NCBI GenBank assembly: GCA_018287875.1
Contig: JAGVVL010000007.1
Coordinates: forward strand, 1 to 64,000
DNA length: 64,000 nucleotides
Direction of reading: 5' to 3'
DNA from: Nigrospora sphaerica
Lineage: Eukaryota > Ascomycota > Sordariomycetes > Amphisphaeriales > Apiosporaceae
This document shows, piece after piece, positions 46,757 to 58,210 of this stretch (its first letter is position 1; every line of letters starts with the position of its first letter). A model generated the notes under the pieces. It was given only the letters and a program-made list of their open reading frames with translations. It ran no database searches and was not told the DNA's origin. The position numbers were made by a program, and so were the translations under genes.

Positions 46757-47649
46757 ATGGACTCTGGGACCATCATCGTGATGGCTTCACCTCCTCGTGA
46801 GGACACCACCGATGAGGTGATGACGGAAACGATCTCGGACGCACTGACCCCGATCCTGGGCGATATGGACAAGCGACACAACACCCGACGATCGGTGCTC
46901 ACGAAGATCGCCCGCGCCCTAGACAGCATTATCGAAGAATACCGCGACGAAGACAAGGAACTAGCCGCGGAGATTACGGAAGGCTTCACAGCGTCCCTAC
47001 AGGCCAAGATCGGGGACGCGACCAGCCCCCGCCCGAACGAGCGCCCCCTACCGGAAGGCGGCCCGACCCGTGTGGAGTCCCTCTGGGCCCACACGCGCAC
47101 CTGGGCCGAAATCGCCGGAGGGGACAGAAGCCACCGCCTCAAGACGGTGCAAACAAGCGGACCCAGCAAGCAAGTCAACGAGAGGACCTCCGGGTTCTCG
47201 TGAGGATCCCAGAGGAACACCGAAACAGGGCACATGCCCAATATAACTTCGCCCTGAGACAAGCCGTATGCAAGACCCTCGACCTATCTCTAGTGGACGT
47301 TCCCGATGTCCATCATACGGCGACGGGCGTTGCTGTCCGTCCGAGAAATAAAGAAACGAGGGAGGTTCTCCTCCGAAAGAAAGAAGGACTAGAACGAAGC
47401 CTCCGAGCTAGCACAGTCGAGGTCCCGGTCACGTGGGTGAACTACGTAGTTCCCGGCTGCCCGACGCAACTCTCCAACGTCTTTGGCGAGACATTCGAAA
47501 CCGACACACTCTTACGAGACGAAGTTCTTGCGCAAACTGGCATCGAGCCAGTAAGCGTACCCTGGTCGCGACTGGAACCGATTCCGGGGACGAACAAGAG
47601 ATCATGCATCGTCTCGTTCTTACGATTTATACCCGTTAACTACTTATAG
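46757..47649 (+). pseudogene. ORF1 (gag-like) of a second LINE family, one frameshift
   Basis: The frame from the ATG at 46757 (MDSGTIIVMASPPREDTTDE) encodes a coiled, charged N-terminus (VLTKIARALDSIIEEYRDED). Near 47190 it must shift by one base to continue as EDLRVLVRIPEEHRNRAHAQ, LRQAVCKTLDLSLVDVPDVH and VEVPVTWVNYVVPGCPTQLS. The LRVxIRL...A..ALR, TGxAVRP and P.xWxNYxVxGVP series is characteristic of ORF1 proteins of fungal Tad-like LINEs. No zinc knuckles and no ORF2 follow, so only the 5' portion survives. It abuts the pogo fragment. Confidence 0.7.
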
Positions 47650-48352
47650 CTCCTATCGAATCTAAGCGGGCGGCGTAGCACGGCGACGAGCCCATCGAAA
47701 TCTGCTCGGGATTCCGGCACCACCGACCCCGCTTGCCCAGCAGCCAAGTATAAAGCTTGGCCTCCCCTCCTGAATTCGAAGGCGCCAGTGCTTGGCCATA
47801 CCACTTTGCCCGCAGTCTTCACCGTGGCTGTCTCGGTCATTTCCCGTTGAGCGGCCCTTCTCCGACGGGCGGCCCTTGTCTAATGGACGGCCCAGGTCCG
47901 ATGCTGCTACCCCGCTGCCCGCGTAGTCGCAACAATGGTACCGACGCGCCGAGGAGCAACAAATCGCCCCTGGTATAGACATGCACCGTTTCCAGGGTAA
48001 GCACCGGCACGACCCCGAAGGGCCTTTTGTACCGCCGCAAACCCCGCGGGGAATCCTGGTCATCTCTAGACTTTTGGACTCTCACGCCTTGGCATCGGGA
48101 ATTCCCCAGCTCTTGGCAAGGCGGCAGGAGGAGATTCCCCAGCTTCTTTCCCTCTATCCTGACGAACCCAGCAGATGGACCCGTTATAGTAGCCTGGCTT
48201 CGAGTATAAGACGACCGAGGGGAGACGAAAAGAGAGGCACCCATTTGTTCATTCCATCATTTCATTAAGCGTAGCCTTGAAATTGCTAGCTCATCTGCAC
48301 CAACTCGCGTGTTAAAGCCTCATCAACAGACCAGCAATCGCTTCTGTCCGTC
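47650..48352. other. Intergenic upstream of MFS carrier 2
   Basis: No gene recognised. GGCGGCCC/GGACGGCCC-like blocks near 47850-47900 repeat loosely. The right part holds the carrier's promoter and leader. Confidence 0.45.
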
Positions 48353-49946
48353 ATGGGTCCTTTGCAAGCGGCCGAGCACGGATCTGCCGGGGGCGACGAC
48401 ACGAGGCGGCCTGCGACATCAGATAGGAGAAACGATGACTTCAAGCCCGTCATCTCGGTCGACGAGGAGGCCAAGGGCGAGACCAAAGAGGACGGGACGC
48501 CACTCACCGCGCTTGAGGCGCTGCACGATCCGGATATTGAAGCCAAGCAGCGGCAGCTCGTGCGCCGGCTGGACATCACCTTTATGCCGATTGTGTGGAT
48601 CCTGTACTTTCATAACTATCTGGACCGGAACAACATTGCGTACGAGGAAACCCCCTCGGATGATGGCTTCGCTGACGTGAATAATGACAGCCAAGCGCGG
48701 CTCAGCTCGTTCGAGCAGGACCTGGGCCTCGAGGGCACCGACTTCAACTCGGCCATCACGACGCTGACGGCGGGCTACATGATCGGCCAGATCCCGTCCA
48801 ACATGCTGCTGACGCGGATCCGGCCGGGGCTATACCTCTCGGGGTGCGCGATTCTCTGGTCGATCCTGTCGGCGTGCACGGCGGCGGCGCAGAACCACGG
48901 GCAGTTGCTGGCGGTGCGTTTCCTGCTGGGGCTTTGTGAGGCACCCTTCTTCCCCGGCGCCGTCTACGTCATGTCGTCGTGGTACACGCGGGCTGAGCTG
49001 GCGCGGCGCATCACGTCGCTCTACGCCGCCCTCTGCATCGCCATGGGCTGCTCGGGCCTCATCGCCGCCGCCGTCTTCTCCAACCTCGAGGGCGCCATGG
49101 GTCTCGCCGGCTGGCAGTGGCTCTTCATTATTGAGGCCGCCAGCGGCGTCTTTTCGCCTTGCTGGGCCCCTTCTTCATCCCGGACTTTCCGACCTCCGAA
49201 AAGGGCGCCGGCACCCGCTGGCTGTCGGCCGACCTGCGCCGCGTCGCCATCGCCCGTGTCGCCGCCGACCGCGTGTCGGAGCCCCGCGCTCGCGAGTCGG
49301 TCCTTCACGGCCTGCGCCTCGTCGTGACCGACGCCAAGGCCTGGACCTTTTGTCTGCTGGGCGCCAGCATCTCTTGCGCCTTCGGCTTCAACAACTTCTA
49401 CCCCACCATCGTCGCCGGCCTCGGCATGGGCTCGCGCATCATGACGGTCCTGCTGACGTGCCCGCCCTATTTCCTCACTGCCGCCACCGCCATGCTGGCC
49501 GCCTGGTCCAGCGATCGCCGCCGCGAGCGTGGCTGGCATATGACGATCCCCATGGTGATCACACTGGTCGCCTACATCATCTCGGCTTCCACGATGCACA
49601 ACGGCGCCCGCTACTTTGCCAGCTTCATGTACATCGGCGGCAGCTTCACAGCCAACCCGCTGCTGGCCACCTGGATCGCCACGACAATGGGACGCACCCC
49701 GAGAAGCGCGCCGCCGGCATCGCCTTCTGTAACGTCTTCTCCTTCTTTGGTAACCTCGTCTCACCCTACTTCTTTCCACAGAGCGACGGCCCTCGTTACC
49801 TTATGGCCATGCTCATTATGGCTGCTTTCAGCGCCTCCACCATCGCCTGCATCCTGTTTATGAAGTGGCAGCTGGTGCGTGAGAACCGTAAGCTCAAAGA
49901 GGCCGCAGACCGCGATGGGACCCTCTATGTCCCCTTTACTACTTAG
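48353..49946 (+). CDS. MFS carrier 2, anion:cation symporter family
   Basis: The ATG at 48353 begins MGPLQAAEHGSAGGDDTRRP. The family hallmark RRLDITFMPIVWILYFHNYL-DRNNIA lies at 48560-48639. A 51-bp intron at 48640-48690 (GTACGA...GCTGAC...CAG) joins NNIA to QARLSSFEQDLGLEGTDFNS. Because it is a multiple of three with no stop, it hides inside a longer ORF. GYMIGQIPSNMLLTRIRPGL, FLLGLCEAPFFPGAVY and GLAGWQWLFIIEAASGV follow. Missing bases near 49153 (T-run) and 49693 shift the frame. The protein ends LKEAADRDGTLYVPFTT at 49946. About twelve helices and 510 residues fit the allantoate/nicotinate-type permeases; the substrate is unknown. Confidence 0.88.
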
Positions 49947-50419
49947 GTCGAGATGAGCGAGGGAGAGTAGTGTTGAACTGCTAGCTAGTGTCTCGCCTAA
50001 AGCGACGGTCTGCGGATCAATGTCAATACTGCTGTCGCTAAAAGAGGTTTAACCCTAATGGTGTCTTATACGCTAAATACTTATGCATCTGCGCCGTTGA
50101 ATTCTAGCCCTTCCCAGGGGTTGGTGTCGTGGCGTCGCTTTGTGGCGGTGTTTTCTTGAGGCGGGGTAGCTGGGTTCGTTGCGCCGCAGCTATCTGCGTC
50201 TGCCAGGTCACAAAGGCACGTTAGCGCAACGGTCGTAACAGGTGTCGCCGACTTTATTAAAACAAGAGACCTCTACATTCGTAAGTTGGTGATAGGGAAA
50301 CCTGCTGCAAGACGAAAACCTATACCCAGGCCAGATTAACAATAAAGCAAAGAATACAGAAATCATCCCATGTCACGAAGGGCCATAGCCCCTAGATTTC
50401 CTTCTGTGTCGCGACTCAA
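49947..50419. other. Intergenic, nothing recognised
   Basis: Convergent 3' flanks of MFS carrier 2 (+) and the PAN-like fragment (-). Confidence 0.45.
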
Positions 50420-50683
50420 TCACAGTTGCTGGGCGGTGTAGTAACTGCCGGTAGACGCGGTAGGGACGACGGTATTGCCGGCCTTTCTCAGGTAGCATTT
50501 CTTGTTGTCCAGTCCAAGGACTGCTTGAACGCACTCGAAGGACGTGATGGTACTGCAGAGCTCCATGCATTTATGCAAGGATGTGACGACCTCGATTATC
50601 AGGTCGTTCGCACCGGGGTTGCTGCCTAGATGTCGCGCCACAGCGGCGCTGGCAGGATAGAAACGGACTTCAAGGTTGTTCAT
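50420..50683 (-). CDS. PAN/apple-like domain fragment, 87 aa
   Basis: The ATG at 50683 leads to a short protein whose C-terminal two thirds show a PAN-like cysteine pattern: LHKCMELCSTITSFECVQAV, then NKKCYLRKAGNTVVPT, ending YYTAQQL. PAN domains bind protein or carbohydrate ligands and are usually secreted. No signal peptide is present here, so the true 5' part is probably missing. LINE copy C starts only about 80 bp upstream and may have removed or displaced it. Confidence 0.5.
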   Translation of the reverse strand: MNNLEVRFYPASAAVARHLGSNPGANDLIIEVVTSLHKCMELCSTITSFECVQAVLGLDNKKCYLRKAGNTVVPTASTGSYYTAQQL

Positions 50684-50861
50684 TCAAGGAAACTAACGCA
50701 AGGAAAGATCCCAGACATGGCAGACTATATACTAAAGCTTGATAAAAGGCGGAGGAAAAAACTTTTCGAAACCGACCCCACACAGCGATAACTTCACAAC
50801 CACGACTCTATAAGCTACCGGATAGCCCGGAAACTGTTCCTAGGGCTTCATTTAGCCTAGA

Positions 50862-52159
50862 AATGGTCGATTCACCACCCTCGAGGCAAAGCGCGGGTGG
50901 TGGGAGCCGCCATAGGCCCGCCCCACCCCCGAGCCGTCACCTCCGGACTCAAGAACACCATCGCCAGACAGCATTACAGCACCTGGAGGCAGTCCAGAGG
51001 ATATACGCAGCACTATAGACGACTTCAAACGCTTCCTAGCTGGTGAAGTCAACATTGCGGCGTTAGCCGCAGCAGTTCAAGCTGCCATTCCAGTCCTAGA
51101 GATGGCGGCTAAGGAATCGAACAGCCAGCCCAGCGTCGAAAGACGTATCAATGCTATCGAGAACACGCTACAAGCTATCTATAAGGAAATTAAAGCTCCT
51201 AAGACGTACGCTGCAGCCGCTACTGCCCTTACCGCCTCCCCGGCGCCTAGGGCCCCCAGGTAGCCAAGACTCTACCTCCTCGACACGAACGGGAGGTAAC
51301 GGTCAAGGCCGCAGGAACTGAAGGCCGCACCTACGAAGAGATCGTGCGGAAAGTCAATGCAGCAACAGGCAAAGAAACGGCAATAGCTGCACGGAAGCTT
51401 CCCAGCGGAGACTATGCTATTACCTGCAAGACAACAGAAGAGAAGCGACAGCTGGAAACCGACTGGGCCTGGACCACCGAGGCCTTCGGAGAGAACGCCT
51501 CTATCTAGAAGAGAAAGATCCTGGTGGTGGCCCATGGCATCAATAAGGAGGCCATAGAGACGAACCAAGGGCAGCTAGAAGTCCAACTCCGGAACCAGCC
51601 CGGCGGCCCTATCGACGTCCTGGAGGCCAAGCTCCCTCGCAACGCTAAGACCGCGTCTAAGAAGGTCACGGCCCTATACATTGCAGTACCCACGGTTCAA
51701 CAAGCGGAACAGCTATGCCGAGACGGCCTTATTTGGCAGTATGGCTACTATCCATGCGAGCCCTTCGCCGAAGGAGCACAGCTTAAGCAATGCTACCACT
51801 GCTACCGTTATGGACATATCGCCCGCGTCTGCCGCCACGCACGCAGGTGTGGGCTCTGCTCTTCAACAAAGCATGACGATAAAGAATGCCCAGAAGCCGA
51901 GAATAAGAGCCGATACTGCTGTCCAGCATGCCGAGGACCACACACTGCGTGGTCCAAGGAGTGCCCAGTCCGCCAGGAGCAGGTCCAGATCGCCAAGGCT
52001 GCTTATGTCACGAGACCGAAGGGATTCGCACTGCCCTCGCAAGAACCCCTAAACCAACAGCCGAGGACTGGCAGACAGTACAGCCGCGGAAGCGTCGAGC
52101 AACCAGCTGCCGCACTAGAAGCACTGGCAGAGCCCGCAGCAGAACCCACGAAAAGATAG
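50862..52159 (+). pseudogene. LINE copy C ORF1 (gag-like) with three zinc knuckles
   Basis: The first 650 bp are broken by stops. From 51524 an open frame reads MVAHGINKEAIETNQGQLEV to three Cys/His motifs: CYHCYRYGHIARVC (CX2CX4HX4C), CGLCSSTKHDDKEC (CX2CX4HX4C) and CPACRGPHTAWSKEC (CX2CX3HX6C) at about 51790-51975. The protein ends ALAEPAAEPTKR at 52159, 55 bp before ORF2. It should bind element RNA. The ATG at 50862 is in a frame that stops early, so the true start is unclear. Confidence 0.75.
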
Positions 52160-52214
52160 ACGACATGGACATCGAAACACCGGAGTCAACACTAAACAGC
52201 ATCCACGCTCGACC

Positions 52215-54482
52215 ATGACAGCACTAAGGATCCTACACTGGAACACGCAGAAAAGCAAGAAAGCACAGATCCCGGCAGTCGATGCCATCTCCGAAGAGTA
52301 CGACGTCCTAGCTATCCAAGAGCCCTGGCGAAACCCACACATGCCGACCACCTACTGCCCGAGATCCTCTCCGTACTACCTTCTCTATGCCGCCGAGGGA
52401 GGCAGAGCTTGCATCTACATTATTAAGAAGCACCCCCAGCGCAGTGGACTTATAAGGCGCAATCAGATAGGTGCAACATCACGATCCAGTTGCCAGATGG
52501 TCCTATAACAGTTATCTGCGTATACTCGCCTCCTCCTAAATCGATTAGCAGATCAGACCTGCCAGCTATCGAAGCCCTCCTTACTGGTCCCCAGCTAGGA
52601 CGAACAGTCCTTGTAGGAGACTTTAACGTCCACCACCCTGTCTGGGGAGGATACAACGTCCAACCTCATAAGGCAGCCGATAAGCTACTCCAGTTAGCAG
52701 AATCCTGGAGACTCCAGCTTATCACTCCCCTGGAACACCGACATGGACTCGAAGAGGGTGCATGGACTCCACGATCGACCTAGCGTGGGCCACGGACGAT
52801 CTCCGAGCTGCCTACGACGGGTACGCCCCATATGCTGGATCCGATCACCTCCCGCAGGTGATACGCGTGGCTGGACCTCAAAACGACCCCCAGAACAAGC
52901 CACGGCGTAGCTGGAAAACAGCTGACTATAACCAAGCGAAGGCCGAGGCGACACACCTTCCGCAGCCAGGGCTACTCGAGACACCGGGGAAATCGATAGA
53001 TACACCGAAACGTTAACTAAGGAGCTAACTCGGATAGCCGACCTAGTTGCCCCCCGCCACTCTAAGGGAGAGGCAAGGCATGGTGGAACCACGAAACAAA
53101 AGAAGCTATAGAGGAGGAGAGACGAGCCCAGCGAACATGGCTATCCGACAGGACAGACGCAGCCTGGCGAGCTCTTCGGCAAGCATCCCTTACGAAAAAG
53201 AAAACGATCCGCACTGCAAAGACAGCGACCTGGAGAAACATGCTTCACGAGGCCTCTAGCCAGCCAGCTGGCGTCTGGAACATCGCGAGATGGGCCAGAA
53301 CCGAAGGAGCCGCACCGCTGCTACCTCCAGCCGTCCCCACGCTTCACACACCGCGAGGCGAAGCAACGACCCATAAGGAGAAAACGGAGGCCTTCCGAGA
53401 GAGGTTTTACCCTCTCCCTAAGGCCATGCATACCGGCTTCCGTATAACAAACCGGCTCGCAGCGCCTCTCGACATCGACGGCGAAGTGACAGCGGAGCAG
53501 GTCCAAGACGTCTTAAGCAAGGCAGGCCAGTGGAAAGCACCTGGACCAGACCAGCTTCCGAACGGATTCCTTAAGCGCTTAGGAAAGCCCCTCTTCCACG
53601 CCTTAGCCTCCCTAGCGGAAGCATGCTGGCGTATGGGATACTATCCAATAGCGTTCCGCAAAGCAGTGACCGTTATCCTCCGGAAACCAGGAAAGCAGCC
53701 AAACGAGTACCACCAAGCCGGCGGATGGAGACCTATCGCGCTACTTAACACCATGGGGAAGGTGATCGAGAGCCTGCTGGCGCAACGGCTAGCCAGCTTT
53801 GCGGAAGAAAACGGGCTGCTCCCGGACGAACAGATGGGGAACCGGAAAGGCCGATCTACGGAAACGGCCCTACGTCTGCTAACGGACCTGGTCCGTACAG
53901 CCTGGAAGTACGGAGGCGCAGCAACCCTTCTATCACTGGATATCTCAGGCGCTTTCGACTCCGTCGACCATGGAAGGCTCCTTACTAACCTACGTGCGCT
54001 AAGGGTCCCTATATGGACTATTAGCTGGATCCGAAGCTTCCTATTTAACCGGTCCACGACGCTATTCTTCGATGGCCAGGAATCGGACGAGATCCCAGTC
54101 CCGGAAGGCGTCCCACAGGGCTCACTCCTATCGCCTATCCTCTTCTGCCTCTATACAGCCGGTCTCTATAAGGCTCTCCGCGCCGTACCAGGGATAGCTA
54201 CTATAGCCTTCGCAGACGACACGAACCTCGTGGGCTTCGGTTTAGACCCCGAGCAGACCTGCGAGCGGCTGGAAGCCGCTCACAGGATCTGTAAAGAATG
54301 GGCAGTTAGCCACGGCATGACCTTCGCAGTCCAGAAATATCATCTAGTCCACTTCTCTCGAAGACGGAAAGGTCCGGACACGAAGATAGCCTTAGAAGGT
54401 CACGAAATCGAACCAGAAGACTCCTGCCGCGTCCTTGGCATCCAGGTGGATAGACGTCTCCGTTGGGACGTCCATATCCAGT
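52215..54482 (+). pseudogene. LINE copy C ORF2 (endonuclease + RT), 3'-truncated
   Basis: The ATG at 52215 starts MTALRILHWNTQKSKKAQIP. Endonuclease blocks are LAIQEPWRNPHMP, VLVGDFNVHHPVWGGYN (52610) and GSDHLPQVI (52835). Frame changes occur near 52440, 52750, 53000 and 53100. From 53240 a long open frame holds the RT: WKAPGPDQLPNGFLKRLGK, GGWRPIALLNTMGKVIESLL, LLSLDISGAFDSVDHGRLL, PVPEGVPQGSLLSPILFCLY and the active site AFADDTNLVGFG at 54205. The last LINE codons are WDVHIQ at 54470-54480, where E2 interrupts. Confidence 0.9.
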
Positions 54483-54692
54483 TGTCGCGCTGAGGCGACC
54501 CCTGAAGTAGAGATTCAGGGTCTACAGGTCACCTGACCTCACCAATCAGCCACTAGAGGGCTTTCAAGGGTGCCCTCCACTCTCTCTACCTGTATTTAAC
54601 CAGGTATTCAGTCCGGGTCTCACTTAGGAGGCTCGGGGCGACTTCTACATTCCTTATCTGACCTATACCTCCGATCTCCTGCAAGCGTGACA
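54483..54692 (+). repeat. E2 5' LTR
   Basis: 210 bp with TG...CA ends. It includes a TATTTAA promoter-like box near 54594. Partner at 60297-60506. Confidence 0.9.
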
Positions 54693-54704
54693 GGTTATGA
54701 GCCC
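54693..54704 (+). other. E2 primer-binding site (half-tRNA type)
   Basis: GGTTATGAGCCC follows the LTR directly. It is complementary to the anticodon arm of initiator tRNA-Met and matches the E1 site. Internal tRNA priming as in Drosophila copia is inferred. Confidence 0.7.
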
Positions 54705-54804
54705 TGAGCGTTGCTGCAAAGCTGCACTTTATCACGTACACAGGACGGTCTTTCTCTCTCTCTCTCTCTCTTATCCCAGTTATTCTCTCTCGAAACTTAT
54801 CAGG

Positions 54805-55990
54805 ATGCAGTCCGAGGACTCGATCCCGTCAGACACCAAGCTGAAGGACCGGAACTCCTTTCCAGCTTGGTATACTGCCCTCAAATTCCATGCTACCAAC
54901 CGTGAGATCTGGCACCTCATCGACCCTGAAGGTCCAGACCAAACGAGACCGAACCTCAGCTCACGCAAGTCCCAACGCGAGAATCGGCCCGTCGCACTCT
55001 CCAAGCAGTCCAAGCTGGACAGACCACGGAGGCCGGTCATACTACGCGAGCGCAAGCGACGATCTCCGAGGAAGCCATCTCCAGAGAACTCGAGCAAGCC
55101 AGATACGAGCATCGCCAACACGAGGCACGAAGCCAGGTTCTCGCCGGACGCTACGCGAAGATCTGGGACTGGATCTGCAGCACTGTTACTCCTACTATTC
55201 TCCAGTCAGCCCAGGCTGAGATGGTTCTCCTAGAGAAGAACACTGCTCAAGACCTCGTTCGAATCCTCCGAAGACGCTACAAGCCAACGGACTCAGCTGT
55301 CGAGACTCAGGTCCGAAGGGACTATCAGGTGGTTCTCCAAGAAGGCAGAAAAGGCAGCGTCTCTCCCACCGCGTGGTACGACCGCTGGTACAAGGCCTAT
55401 CTCCAAGGGAAGATCTTCAAGATCCCGGAGGTCCAGGGAGACCTTGCTGTCATCGAGTTCCTTAACACTATCAAGGCAAAGATCTCTCCGACCTGGGCAT
55501 CCCAGCAGCTGAGCGCTGTCGAATTTCGACAGGCTATGGGCGAGACTCTGCCTACTCTAGAGCAGATAGGCATGGTGTTCTCGATTGCACTGAGCAACGA
55601 GGAAAACCAAAGCCCGGGGACCAAAGGAACCCCAGAATCTTCGCAACCATCGATAAGGATTCCCAGGGGAACGCCAAGGCCGACGCTTCCGGAAGAAACA
55701 GGATCGACACCAGTGCCCCTGTCTACCCACGCTGGACCGAAAGCATAAATGGACTCCAGAGGCATGCGAAACTCTAAAACGAGCGCTAAAACACCAGCCA
55801 GACCCGACGTTCTCCGAACAGATCCAGGAAAAGATCAGAAATAGGCTAGCATCAAACAATAAGTGGCGATCACTTAGAGAACGGCTTCAGAGTGAGGGGT
55901 CCTCACTAATGAGAGCCCAGCCTACCTGGATCTCTCACAGCTGCTCTCATCGATCCTGGTCTTTTCGGACTGCCGATCTCGAGCCAAGGC
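54805..55990 (+). pseudogene. E2 gag region
   Basis: The ATG at 54805 starts MQSEDSIPSDTKLKDRNSFP and WYTALKFHATNREIWHLIDP, typical of Ty1/copia gag. Frame changes near 54940 and 55200 precede the core (LLEKNTAQDLVRILRRRYKP; SPTAWYDRWYKAYLQGKIFK; DLAVIEFLNTIKAKI). The Cys/His motif CPCLPTLDRKHKWTPEAC near 55718-55770 has one more residue than the E1 version before His. A TAA lies in one of its frames at 55746. Confidence 0.8.
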
Positions 55991-57889
55991 ATTTACGCTG
56001 CCATGGCGTCACGCCATCCGCTCGCAGACTCCACACTTCTGGATAACTGCGGTTCTCGGCACCTTGTCAACTCCAAATCTCTCCTGATCAGCGGTTCCTT
56101 TGCCCCTTGCGTCAATGGAGAAACTATTGAGGCAGGCACCACCTCGTTCCCAATTTCCGGCACCGGAAGAAGACTGCTTAAGGGGTTCTCCATGGATCCA
56201 GAGGCAAGAACACCGAGGATCTCCTACTTACCAACGTCGTCGTGGTTGAAGGTTTCCATGTCAACATCATCTCAGAAGCTGCTCTTCACGCTAATGGCGT
56301 CTGGTACTGCGGTCTCGACTGCACTCTGCGTTGGGGGATGGACCAGAACAAGGTAGTGGCCGATCTCCAGCGCCACCATAACCTAGTGTTCCTTGAATAC
56401 AAGTCTGTTTCCATCTACCAGTCTCGCAGTGTGGTATTAGTGAGCTTCGCAGCCATACTTCTTGCCCCAGCTATTACCACGGAAAGAGTGCGCAGAGCCT
56501 GGAAGAAATCAAGAGATCACCTCAAGCCAAGGGAAGACAGAAGAAGCCCTCTGGCATCTCCGTTCAGGTCACCTTGGTCGGAGAACCTCAAAGCTCTAGT
56601 GCAGAACGCTCGCAACGTGGAAATTAAGGGCACGAGGAGAATCGACTGTGAGCAGTGTGCTGTCACCCACGCTACAAGACAGGTCTGGAGAGGGGCTTCT
56701 AATAAGAGATCTCCACGTCCTTTCTGGAGGATCTCCTGGGACCTCTTCGACTTCCCTCCAGCGTACGACAAATCCAACTGGCTCCTTATAATTAAGGATG
56801 AGTACAGTGGCAAGCTCTTCGCCTTCCCATTGAGAGACAAGACACAAGACACGGTCTTCACTGCCCTACAGAGGTTCGAAACCTGGATCCGCAGGAAATG
56901 GAGACTCAATGTCACCACGATTCGCTCGGATAACGACACCTCAGTGATCTCTAGGCATGGAGAGACAGTCTACACTCTATGGGCTAAAGACGAAGGTATC
57001 GAACTCGAGCTAGCTCCACCACAGACCTCAGAGTCAAACGGTGGAAGCGAGAGCAGGGCAAGAGATTATTAATCGAGCCCTGAAAATGAGACTTGGTGCG
57101 AACCTCCCAGAGAATCTCTGGCCAGAGGTCACCAAAGCGGCAGCATGGCTGCATGGGATGAGCCCAGCAAAGCCCACGGGTTTAAGAGCCCCAATGAGAG
57201 ATTGGATACATGGTTCACCCAGTACTTTCGATGGTACGCTCCAGAGATCACCAAGGCCCTTACCGTGGATCTCCGCCCTGACTGGGGAGGAATCTTCGCG
57301 TACGGTTGCAGAGCGTACCCTCTCGATCAAGACAGGGCACTGGGCAGAATGAAGAGAACATTCAAGGTCAGACCGAGAGCTCATCTAGGTTATCTAGTCG
57401 GTTACGTTGCCAGCAGGCTCTACCGCATCTGGATACCAGCTCTGAAGAAAGTCATCACCACACGCGACGTGCAGTTTAATGAACGTATGTTCTACACACC
57501 TCAAGACGAAGGGTCTCTACCCCTTGAGATTGCAGAACCCCTTGCTAGGAGCATCTCAACAGGAGAAGAAGAAGAATCAGAGAACATCTTCGTGTTAAAC
57601 ATGCTAAACGTGTGGGATACAAGGGATCAAAGCACGACTCCACGCCAGATCGAGGGTGAGGAAGCAGAGGAGATCGAGGGTGGCCAACCCTGTTCTCTAA
57701 CGCCACCTCAAGAGCCCTCATCTGAACAGAGGAGAGGTCCCGGCCCCCCCCTCACACCGAGGGTGACACAGCAACCCCAGGAGACCGGCAGTCATGACGC
57801 CACTTCTGTGGGGGGGTGAGGAAGCTCTGGATGAGAGCGCCTCAAAAGATCCAGAGAAGCAGCCTCAACACGAGGAGCTTCGTACAGCC

Positions 57890-57998
57890 AGTGAGCGGCC
57901 TCAATACGAGGAGCTGCTGGATGCCAGTGAGCGGCCTCAATACGAGGAGCTGCTGGATGCCAGTGAGCGGCCTCAGTACGAGGAGCTTCGACAAAGAA
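57890..57998 (+). repeat. 36-bp tandem repeat in E2 integrase-RT linker
   Basis: GCCAGTGAGCGGCCTCAATACGAGGAGCTGCTGGAT-type units occur about three times and encode a 12-residue unit DASERPQYEELL. The unit is in frame (multiple of three), so copy number can change without breaking the polyprotein. Confidence 0.9.
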
Positions 57999-58004
57999 CT
58001 GGCG

Positions 58005-58210
58005 ACACACCAGGGAGATCACTTCTCTGCCTGACCCGGGACAGTCCTCTGTCCGACACACCAGGGGAGACCACGTCTCTGCCTGACCCGGGACAGTCCA
58101 CTCTGTCCGACACACCAGGGAGACCACGTCTCTGCCTGACCTGGAAAGATCACCTCTGTTCCCGACACACCAGGGGAGAACACCACTCTGCCTGACACTC
58201 CAGGAGAGAT
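58005..58210 (+). repeat. Degenerate tandem repeat of about 57-60 bp in E2 linker
   Basis: Blocks of GACACACCAGGGGAGACCAC followed by a CTCTGCCTGACCCGGGACAGTC-like half recur about four times with length differences. They alter the reading frame from unit to unit, which helps explain the loss of the open frame here. Confidence 0.8.

Larger units (their letters stand above)
50762..54482 (+). mobile_element. LINE copy C, Tad1-like, truncated by copia element E2
   Basis: Starts with the shared 5' end (AACTTTTCGAAACCGACCCC), the same sequence as the 5' end of copy A. It runs through ORF1 (zinc knuckles) and ORF2 (endonuclease, RT). Its RT frame stops at HIQ where the LTR of E2 begins (54483). 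Its RNase H and 3' tail are not found on the far side of E2. It is the best-preserved copy in the window: the RT block is open for 1254 bp and the endonuclease SDH motif is intact. Confidence 0.92.
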
